Origin: Nematostella vectensis
Taxonomy: Eukaryota; Cnidaria; Anthozoa; Actiniaria; Edwardsiidae
DNA: 64,000 nucleotides
Reading direction: 5' to 3'
Assembly (NCBI RefSeq): GCF_932526225.1
Contig: NC_064038.1
Span: 17,659,075 to 17,723,074, forward strand
The notes beneath the pieces are model-generated. The model was not told the origin of the DNA and did no database searches. It was given only the letters and a program-made list of their open reading frames with translations. This document shows, in pieces, positions 37,362 to 49,300 of the stretch. Positions within the stretch are counted from its first letter, which is position 1, and every line of letters begins with the position of its first letter. The position numbers were made by a program, and so were the translations under genes.

Positions 37362-40300
37362 GTAAAGGAACTTTACTCTCATAATGTACTGTCATTACCT
37401 GCTGAGCTTTTATGGTCACATCTCTATTTTTATTTTATTTTTTGTATTGTCCTTATATTTGTTTCAATTTTATTCAATAATAAGCGGTTTTCAGAAGGGC
37501 CCTAACTTAGATATAAAATAAATATATATAAAAATAATATAAAATGTTAAAAAAAATATTTACAAGATGTGGTTTAAAATTGTCACAACTAAGTTTTTAC
37601 AAATATTGTTTAAAATTATCTAAAGATTGACAGTCCCTGGCCACAGAAGGCAGTTTATTCCACTCCGTGTGTACAAAACAGTTTGTTTACCCCAGTTGGT
37701 TTTGATCTTGGGAAGGCAAAAATTACTATTATTTCTAGTGTTATAATTATGACATCACTATTTCTTGAAAAAATGTTAAAATCGAAATTTACAAAATTAT
37801 TGACAATTTTATACATATATATGAGGCAATGTTTTTCCTTTGCATGGCTAAACTCTCAATTTGTAAAAGCTGCATTTCTTTTACTAGCAGAACTATAGTT
37901 AGGTCTATCTAGAATAATTTTTGCTGCACGATTCTGCAGGATTTGAAGTTGGTGCATAATAATTATGTAATTTTTATCGCCCTAAATGACGTCCACATAG
38001 TCAAATAGAGGAACTACTAAACTCTTGTATAACGTCATTATTGCACTCATAGTTAAAAGATACTTAGCATGGCTTGATATACCTAATCTCTGGTTTATTT
38101 TCTTGGTCATATTATCAATGTATATAGAATTAGATCTTAGAAAAAAAAAGGAAATTTTGCTTGCCTCGTTAGCAGGGTACAGAAACAAACAGGACACAAA
38201 AGACAAGTAGGAAAATCATATGTCTCATGTACAAAAAATGGAAAGTGATGATAGTGAGAAGAGGCAGTACAGGGCACTGTCTCAAATCTAGAAAGAACCA
38301 GGTACTTTAAAATCATGCATCAGGTAAATCCATGGGAATTCTGGTGCATTAGTAGAGATAACAATGTTTATGGATGGCTGCTCCTGTTTGCCAGTGACCA
38401 AAAGAACACACTTTAAAGAGAGAGGTGCCCGTGGATAGCTATCACTGTTTAGCACTGGAGTCCTTCTTCATCCTTTGGCTTGACAGTCTTTCTGGGTTGT
38501 TCGAATCAGATGCAACGACCTTCATGCATGAATTTTTTTGGGGGGCACACTAAAGCTGCTCGAATTTTTTTTCATTTGATTTTTGTGTGCCAGAAATTTT
38601 TTTTGCTTTGGCCCCCCCCCCATCACTTTTCTAATGGTCCATCCCTAAATTATCAGCACCTATCACAATAGATAATTCTTGCACATTCATATATTATGGA
38701 GTGTGATTACTCCCAAAAAGTACAAATTTGGACTTTGAAGCATTTAAGGTCAGAAGATTTGACTTGAATTAAGAAGAAAGTTCTTGTAGGTCCTCGTTAA
38801 GGGCATTCATGATTTCTTGAGCCGAGGAACCATAGTAATAGATGACAGTGTCATCCACGTAAATAGCAACATCACAGTGCTTCAAGCATGTGGGGAGGCT
38901 GTTGACATAAATGAGGAAGAGAAAGGTCCCTAAAATACTTTCTGAGGCATTCCAATAGGTATATGACGTAGGGGAGAAAGGGAGCTGCCGACAGAAGTAG
39001 ACATTTGTAGGTTTGCAAGATATGATTTAAACCATAAGAGAACACACGTGTCTATTCCAAGATGCTTTAATTTGTCCAGAAGCAATGAATGGTCCACCGT
39101 ATCGAAAGCCTTGGATAGATCAAAGAATGCGGCGCCAGTCATCTTTCCCTTATCCAGGTTCTGCAGAAACTGAATCAGAAAAATGCGTGAATGCAGTCAC
39201 GATAGAAAGCCAAATTGTTAACTTACGTTTTCGTTATGAGATTATGCTCTTTCAGATATCCATATACTTGGTATATAGGCTTTGGGGTGTATAGCTCCTT
39301 CTAATATTTTGCTGAGAGTGGGTAATATAGTAATCGAGCGGTAGTTACAATCCAGTCTGTGTCCAGATTTAAAAAGGGCTGTGACTTTTCCTTGTTTCCA
39401 TAGTGACGAAAACTCATCTGATGTAAGTGATTGATTGAAAATGGAAGCCAAACTTGAACGTATACAGACTGAGGAATCCTTTAACAAACAAGCACTAGTA
39501 CAGTCAAGTCCGATGGCTTTATTCGTTTAAAAAAGGGCTGTGACTTTTCCATGTTTCCATAGTGACGGAAATGTCCCTGATGTAAGTGATCGATTGAAGA
39601 TGGAAGTCAAACTTGTGAGAAATCCTTTAACAAACGAGCACTAATACAGTCAAGTCAGATGGCTTTATTCGTTTTCAGTTTTTTCAACCCGTTAAAGACA
39701 AATGCCTCTAGATTGTATAGAAGTGAAACCTCCCAATGAGATTTAATATTTTTTCTTATTAACTCAAAGTTAAAAATAAAAACGTTTGGGTATTGAGGAA
39801 TAGCTACTTAGAGGCAATTTTCTTTAACCCATTAACTCCTGACTATTTTAAAGCTGAATTTACGCACACACAAAAACAGACTAAAACTGATACCTCCCCC
39901 CCCTGTCCACTCTGTAAAGGCTTCTTAAACCATCTTGCTGCCATTACTGATTGCAAAGCATTCTGGGATCTCCGTAGATCAACACTCCTCTACCCACAGT
40001 CAGATGGTTTTGTATAGGTCTTTTCACCCCGAAGCCAAACGAATCAATTCCAGGTCATGCAGACCCAGGAAAGCAGTGTACACAATTTTGGATCAATTTA
40101 CCTTCAGAAAAGACAGCTTTTAGGAGAGTTGTGGTAATACATTAGAAATGCCAGGCAATGCCAAACAAGAAAAAATATCCATGAATCTACCTTTTGCAAA
40201 TACCCATAAGCACAGCACTCAATTATGCCCCAATAGACTTAATGATGTCCTGAGACACTCTCCCAATATGTTCATAGCTGCATTTTTGACGAAAAATACA

Positions 40301-43300
40301 AGCAACCATCAATAAGGTAATAGTGCTAGTAATAGTACTATTGTCAATGGGTTAATAGTACTATTGTCAATGGGTTAATAGTACTATTGTCAATGGGTTA
40401 ATAGTATTATTGTCAATGGGTTAATAGTACTATTGTCAATGGGTTAATAGTATTATTGTCAATGGGTTTATAGTACTATTGTCAATGGGTTAATAGTATT
40501 ATTGTCAATGGGTTAATAGTATGTCAATGGGTTAATAGTATTATTGTCAATGAGTTAACAGTATTTATTGTCAATGGGTTAATAGTATTATTGTCAATGA
40601 GTTAATAGTATTTATTGTCAATGGGTTAATAGTATTATTGTCAATGGGTTAATAGTATTATTGTCAATGAGTTAATAGTATTTATTGTCAATGGGTTAAT
40701 AGTATTATTGTCAATGGGTTAATAGTATTATTGTCAATGGGTTAATAGTATTATTGTCAATGGGTTAATAGTATTATTGTCAATGGGTTAATAGTATTAT
40801 TGTCTATGGGTTAATAGTACTATTGTAAATGGGTTAATAGTACTATTGTCAATGGGTTAATAGTACTATTGTCAATGGGTTAATAGTATTATTGTCAATG
40901 GGTTAATAGTATTATTGTCTATGGGTTAATAGTACTATTGTCAATGGGTTAATAGTACTATTGTCAATGGGTTAATAGTATTATTGTCAATGGGTTAATA
41001 GTATTATTGTCAATGGGTTAATAGTATTATTGTCAATGGGTTAATAGTACTATTGTCAATGGGTTAATAGTATTATTGTCAATGGGTTAATAGTACTATT
41101 GTCAATGGGTTAATAGTATTATTGTCAATGGGTTAATAGTACTATTGTCAATGGGTTAATAGTATTATTGTCAATGGGTTAATAGTACTATTGTCAATGG
41201 GTTAATAGTATTATTGTCAATGGGTTAATAGTATTATTGTCAATGGGTTAATAGTATTATTGTCAATGGGTTAATAGTATTATTGTCAATGGGTTAATAG
41301 TACTATTGTCAATGGGTTAATAGTACTATTGTCAATGGGTTAATAGTACTATTGTCAATGGGTTAATAGTATTATTGTCAATGGGTTAATAGTATTATTG
41401 TCTATGGGTTAATAGTACTATTGTCAATGGGTTAATAGTACTATTGTCAATGGGTTAATAGTACTATTGTCAATGGGTTAATAGTATTATTGTCAATGGG
41501 TTAATAGTATTATTGTCAGTGGGTTAATAGTACTATTGTCAATGGGTTAATAGTATTATTGTCAATGGGTTAATAGTATTATTGTCAATGGGTTAATAGT
41601 ACTATTGTCAATGGGTTAATAGTACTATTGTCTATGGGTTAATAGTATTATTGTCTATGGGTTAATAGTATTATTGTCAATGGGTTAATAGTATTATTGT
41701 CAATGGGTTAATAGTATTATTGTCAATGGGTTAATAGTATTATTGTCAATGGGTTAATAGTACTATTGTCAATGGGTTAATAGTACTATTGTCAATGGGT
41801 TAATAGTACTATTGTCAATGGGTTAATAGTATTATTGTCAATGGGTTAATAGTATTATTGTCAATGGGTTAATAGTACTATTGTCAATGGGTTAATAGTA
41901 CTATTGTCAATGGGTTAATAGTATTCTTGTCAATGGGTTAATAGTATTATTGTCATTGGGTTAATAGTATTATTGTCAATGGGTTAATAGTATTATTGTC
42001 TATGGGTTAATAGTATTATTGTCAATGGGTTAATAGTATTATTGTCAATGAGTTAACAGTATTTATTGTCAATGGGTTAATAGTATTATTGTCAATGAGT
42101 TAATAGTATTTATTGTCAATGGGTTAATAGTATTATTGTCAATGGGTTAATAGTATTATTGTCAATGGGTTAATAGTATTATTGTCTATGGGTTAATAGT
42201 ACTATTGTCAATGGGTTAATAGTATTATTGTCAATGGGTTAATAGTATTATTGTCAATGGGTTAATAGTACTATTGTCAATGGGTTAATAGTACTATTGT
42301 CAATGGGTTAATAGTATTATTGTCAATGGGTTAATAGTATTATTGTCAATGGGTTATTAGTATTATTGTCAATAGGTTAATAGTACTATTGTCAATGGGT
42401 TAATAGTATTATTGTCAATGGGTTATTAGTATTCTTGTCAATGGGTTAATACTATGTGTGTATTGAAATATTGATACACCAGTTTTTTGATTATCAGATT
42501 GTAGATAGTTCTAGTTTTTCGTACTGTTGTGTTGTGGTACATACATGGCTTGGCACTTTAATACAGTTATTATCTTATCTTTATTATCTTTTGCCCTTGT
42601 GAATCTCCTTCATACAGTTATTATCTTATCTTTATTATCTTTTGTCCTTGTGAATCTCCTCCATACAGTTATTATCTCATCTTTATTATCTTTTGCCCTT
42701 GTGAATCTCCTTCATACATTTATTACCTTATCTTTATTATCTTTTGCCCTTGTGAATCTCCTCCATACAGTTATTATCTCATCTTTATTATCTTTTGTCC
42801 TTGTGAATCTCCTTCATACATTTATTACCTTATCTTTATTATCTTTTGCCCTTGTGAATCTCCTTCATACAATTATCTTATCTTTATTATCTTTTGCCCT
42901 TGTGAAGGTCAAGCAGTGGCTTGAAGAGAACCTCCCAGAGGATTTGGTTGCTAACTATGAGATCAATGCCACTACAATAGGCATGTTAGAACAGCTTGCG
43001 AGAAGAAACAGGCAACAAGAGAAGTATGCCAAGCTACTTATCAACGACATGAGACAAAAAGGGCTAGAGTATGCTGCTGAAGGTAAGGCTACTCAGGGTT
43101 AATTTTTTTCTTTAATCTGCTAGATTTTGCTGACTTTGTGGATTTGGGTGAAAAAAAAAAGCCTGCATACTAAAAATATGAGAAAGGATGAAAAAAGAGC
43201 CGGCAAAGACCAGAAAACTGCCAGCTATTGCCAGCAGCCGGCCACTTTTTAGAACCCTACTTCTCTCTTGGCCTGTATGGCACTGTCTGCTTGCAGTTAA

Positions 43301-46300
43301 GCAACATGATAAATATAGGTTTAATTCTAGCTACCAAAATGTTATTGTACTGTTATTATAACGGTGTTTGATGAATGACTCATTGTAAGCACCCAGAAGG
43401 AAGGAGTGGGAATTCGGAAACCGTGGTATTGCTTGTGGTGCTATTTACTGGTCTGCGGGCTTGTCGCACCACTTGCTACTAGCATCAGAGCGCAGCGCAG
43501 ATTCCGATTCCCACCCTCCCTCCCTTGCACAAAAACTTGGTAATTGTAAATAAGTTACCTGATTACCCAAACAGGGAGATATTTCTGGAACTGTATATAC
43601 ATTATGTACTCATACTTTACACTCTACCTTGATTTGTAAATAAATTACCAGGAAGCCCAAATGGCGGTGTTTGCGTTGTTTATGTCTTTAACGACTAGCG
43701 CAGGATTGAATGGGCTATATGAGATATTATATGTGCTATATGAGATATTATATGGCCTATGTAATATGAGATATTATATGGGCTATATGATATATTATAT
43801 GGGCTATATGAGATATTATATGGCCTATATGAGATATTATATGGGCTATATAATATATTATATGGGCTATTTGAGATATCATATGTGCTATTTGAGATTT
43901 ATATGGTCTATTTAAGGATGAAAACCAAAAACCCTGGATTTATATGTTTGTTTGTATGATGCCATGTTTGTTTGTATGATCTTCTACATTCCCCCTCACC
44001 CCTCTACATTGTTCTTGTCATGTTTCCTCAGCTCAGAGATGGACAAGAGTTCTCTGTGACATAGGACTCCCATTATCAACCCTGTCTCAGTCTGGCCTGC
44101 TGAGTATCAAAACATTGAGCAGTATCTGTCTGTTGCTTGGTGTGAGAGACTGCTCTTCATCAAGGTATAGGTATCAAGACATTGACCAGTATCTGTCTGT
44201 TGCTTGGTGTGAAACAATGCCTATATCTACATAGAGAAGCTAGTGTGATAAAGGCAATACAGTAGCTTGCAAATCCTGACCACATGCTCATGCACCAAAG
44301 ATGTGGTATGTGGTTAATCACTGGATCAATTTGACTTCAGTTACAGTAACATCAGCAAAGTCAGTAACTTACTGCTTTGGACCCGGCCCTGCATTGTTCT
44401 CTAGACATGCCCTCCCGCCTATTATACCATTGTCACAGTGATTGATCCACGTGCCCTTTTTTGTTGAATCGTGCACACTGGTTGCAAGCACAGGCAACTG
44501 GACATACTTACAAACTCACTACATCACTGGAATTTGGCATAGAGGGCTTTCCTTATCAATTATTTTTTATGTGTATATTTTAGCCTGATGTTTGGCCTGA
44601 GTGATATATCATATGATCTTGAGAAGGTTCAGAATGAGAGAGATGCAGAAAAAATACTGTACACTAGACTTCTTGGCAAGACTAAGGCAGCATTGGCAAA
44701 GGATAGTGTGCTACAGAGGTAATGCTGCTTTGCATGCTATTCGTGTGTACACCTGACCTGTCTGTCTGTCTGTGCATTGGTCCACCTATGTCTGTCCGTC
44801 CATCCGTCCGTCTGTCCGTCTGTATCTCATTCTGGCTATCTCTACATGAACTCTTTATCTTTTTAATGGATTCTAGGGCACTCCACACCCTAGAAGAGCA
44901 AGAGATTCTCCAGACCCCAGTGCTGGCCAAGAGAGCTCAGGACACTGGCTTTCTTCATAACAAGAGCAAAGAGTACAACAGGATCGTCAAACAGCTTGAG
45001 GTTGTACCCATTGACCACACCCTATTACCTGCAGTATAAACCCCATATATCCCATACGAAAATACACCATGCAGGTCAACCTGTAGTATAAACCCCCTAT
45101 ATCCCATACGAAAATACACCATGCAGGTCAACCTGCAGTATAAACCCCCTATATCCCATACGAAAATACACCATGCAGATCAACCTGTAGTATAAACCCC
45201 CTATATCCCATACGAAAATACACCATGCAGATCAACCTGTAGTATAAACCCCCTATATCCCATACGAAAATACACCATGCAGGTCAACCTGTAGTATAAA
45301 CCCCCTATATCCCATACGAAAATACACCATGCAGGTCAACCTGTAGTATAAACCCCCTATATCCCATACGAAAATACACCATGCAGGTCAACCTGTAGTA
45401 TAAACCCCCTATATCCCATACGAAAATACACCATGCAGGTCAACCTGTAGTATAAACCCCCTATATCCCATACGAAAATTCACCATGCAGGTCAACCTGT
45501 AGTATAAACCCCCTATATCCCATACGAAAATACACCATGCAGGTCAACCTGTAGTATAAACCCCCTATATCCCATACGAAAATACACCATGCAGGTCAAC
45601 CTGTAGTATAAACCCCCTATATCCCATACGAAAATACACCACGCAGGTCAACCTGTAGTATAAACCCCCTATATCCCATACGAAAATACACCATGCAGGT
45701 CAACCTGTAGTATAAACCCCCTATATCCCATACGAAAATACACCATGCAGGTCAACCTGTAGTATAAACCCCCTATATCCCATACGAAAATACACCATGC
45801 AGGTCAACCTGTAGTATAAACCCCCTATATCCCATACGAAAATACACCATGCAGGTCAACCTGTAGTATAAACCCCCTATATCCCATACGAAAATACACC
45901 ATGCAGGTCAACCTGTAGTATAAACCCCCTATATCCCATACGAAAATACACCATGCAGGTCAACCTGTAGTATAAACCCCCTATATCCCATACGAAAATA
46001 CACCATGCAGGTCAACCTGTAGTATAAACCCCCTATATCCCATACGAAAATACACCATGCAGGTCAACCTGTAGTATAAACCCCCTATATCCCATACGAA
46101 AATACACCATGCAGGTCAACCTGTAGTATAAACCCCCTATGTCCCATACGAAAATACACCATGCAGGTCAACCTGTAGTATAAACCCCCTATGTCCCATA
46201 CGAAAATACACCATGCAGGTCAACCTGTAGTATAAACCCCCTATATCCCATACGAAAATACACCATGCAGGTCAACCTGTAGTATAAACCCCCTATATCC

Positions 46301-49300
46301 CATACGAAAATACACCATGCAGGTCAACCTGTAGTATAAACCCCCTATATCCCATACGAAAATACACCATGCAGGTCAACCTGTAGTATAAACCCCCTAT
46401 ATCCCATACGAAAATACACCATGCAGGTCAACCTGTAGTATAAACCCCCTATATCCCATACGAAAATACACCATGCAGGTCAACCTGTAGCTGCTCAACC
46501 CAAACTACAGCAGAAGCAGAAGCAGAGCAGCATATCACATACTTTATCTGCATTCAATACATCCAGACAATAACATGAATCCAACTTCTTTAAAGCAGCA
46601 CAGTTTCTTTGACATCAAAGGTGTTTTTGGGAAAGCGTATCCCCTTTCCGCATGTTTTTCACATACTTGCCCCTCATCATTCCCTTATAACCCCTCCCCT
46701 ATCAACCTCACTGTAGGGATGTAGCCAAGTGTAGACAGACAGAGCTTTTAATAAAAGCCACCAGAAAACAAAGTTTTGCGAGTTTGATTATATTCATGCT
46801 TATTCTGTATTTGCAGGGAACAATAAAGAGTGTTGACCTTGGCCTTGGTAGAACTATCTACCATGGGTATCTAGTTAGCCAGTCAGAGGTTAGTAATTAG
46901 AGGTTACTAATAGCTAGGGGAGATTATCTATGTCCACACCAATAGCTAGGGGTGATTATCTATGTTCACACCCATAGCTAGGGTGATTATCTTATTTACA
47001 CCAATAGCTAGGGGTGATCATCTATGTTTACACCCATAGCTAGGGTGATTATCTTTTTCACACCCATAGCTAGGGGTGATTATCTATGTCCACACCAATA
47101 GCTAGGGGTGATTTTTTCATGTCCACGCACAGAGGTAGGGGTTTTATGCTGCAAAATGTAATAACTACCGCAAAATGTAATCTTAAAGCAAAGAGAAAGC
47201 AAATGCCAACTGCAGATGAGGCCGTTCTCATCGAGTTCGGCAATTTCTAGACACAAGACACAGGTAAAATTTACATTTTTATTGCTTTTTTATTTTTTTT
47301 TTTTTATTGCTCCTCATATTTTTTCAAAATTCCCTTTGTATTATAACAGCAATAGGCCAGTTCCAAATTTATATGCACCCTGGATTTTGTCACTTTTTTA
47401 ACCTGGGAATAATGTCACACCAGACCAACAAAAAACACTGCAAGCCAAGGCAAGAACAATGCACTTTCAAGTCACACTGCCTTTCTTTCACTAAGCGATT
47501 CTTTCCGTTTGTCTCTGTGTGAAAATTTCAACTTTTTCCGAATTTGTAGAGCATTTAAGTATTAGTCAATAGATACAGTTATTACATTTTGCATTATAAC
47601 ATTACATGTTAAATATTGTATTATATTTTGCATTGAAATGTTATTACATTTTGTGTTAGTTATTACATTTTGCGTTAGTTATTACAATTTGTGTTAGTTA
47701 TTACATTTTGTGTTAAATAGGTGTTAAATATTTTATTATATTTTGCGTTAATTATTACATTTTGTGTTATTACATTAGGTATTAAATATTTTATTACATT
47801 TTGCGTTAGTAATTACATTTTGTGTTAATTATTACATTTTGCGTTATAACATTTTGCAGCGTTACAACAAGGGGTGATTATCCTGCTTTTGTTATTTTTA
47901 GGATGATAAAGACTTTGCTGCTATTTTGCAATCTCAACACCTTGCCTTTGACTTCTTTTACTCTAACCTTATCAACATTTCACAGGAAGTGGTAGGATTA
48001 CAGGAAGAGAGAAAACCCCTGAAAGCAAAGATGGACACTTATCAGAGCTTGCCCCCTGTAAGTATGATGTATAGATTTAGGCACTTAGCGGAGCCAGCAT
48101 ACATTCAATTTAAGCCATATTATAAAACATATAGTGTGTGTATATGCATATTTTGATGTTGACCCCTCAACCGGTATGTACCGGCTTTGAGAACTACCCA
48201 CAACCCAAAAAATTCATAAATGCAAAATAAACATAACAAGATGAAGATACTTAGGCACCGGTCTAAGGGATAAATGGTCTTGAAGATATGCATCCAACCA
48301 AGGTTATAGCAACTACTCTTAAGCCAAATAATGGCACATGTTCTTTGACAAATTTCAAATCGAAAAAGGAAAGAAAAGCATAATCACCCCTCTCAATGAA
48401 ACGCTAAATACCACACAAGGGAGAGAGATCAGCAAACACAGCTCAAGACACAAATAGCAAATAGATACCTTTATTCTGATCCTCCAGGTACATTTCCCTG
48501 CAGGGGCATAGCCAGGGGGCCAGCCTTGACCCCCCCCCCCCCCCCCCTTAACAGCCAAAAATACAGTAAATGTATGAGACATTCATCTAAAATACAGGAG
48601 AAAATGCCTTGAAAGTCCCTTTTGGGCCCCCTCCTTGAAGGCTTGTAAAACCACTTGGATGCCATTACGGATTGCAAAGCAATCCCCAAAAACCTTCCCA
48701 GGCTCTTTTTTAGCAGATTTTAAACTAAATTAAATAAAATGGACCTTAAGATGCAAGAATGTAATGTTTGGCTTACTTTTTCTAAATCTTAGTTCGGTTA
48801 GACAATTATTTTTGAAAAAATCTGACGTGGGTACCCTGTGGTCTTAAACCCGAATAAACAATCAGAGCTTATAAAAGCGTAAACATATATTTTTGGAATC
48901 ACTATGGAAAGGGCTTTCAGATCATATATGTCTCCCAAAATCTCTGAGGGGGGGGGGGTTCACTTTCTGGCCCACGGACTATTTACATATCCATTCAGCA
49001 TATCGAAGAAAAACATTCACATGATCCTAATGTATTCTCTTTAAAATCTCTTGTCTTATTCAGGATGTTATCTTTAAAAAAGTCTCTTTTCTACTTCCAG
49101 GATACCCACGTCGGATTTTTTCGAAAATAATTATCTAACTGAACTAAGATTTAGAAAAAGTAAGCCAAAAATTACATTCTTGCATCTTAAGGTCCATTTT
49201 ATTTAATTTAGTTTAAAATCTGCTTCAAAAGAGCCTGGGAAGGTTTTTTTGGGATAATAAATCTCTTGTCTACTTCCAGGATATCTGAATGGTTAACTTT

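Noticed and set aside
39793-40017. Short ORF with a CPLC...C zinc-finger-like pattern
   Set aside because: Part resembles the sequence at 48600-48680, so it belongs to a dispersed repeat, and it lies in HAUS1 intron 1 without splice context.
47902-47985. Extension of HAUS1 exon 7 upstream in an open frame
   Set aside because: The added residues have no counterpart in the family. TTTCACAG at 47978-47985 is a good acceptor giving the expected 24-codon exon.
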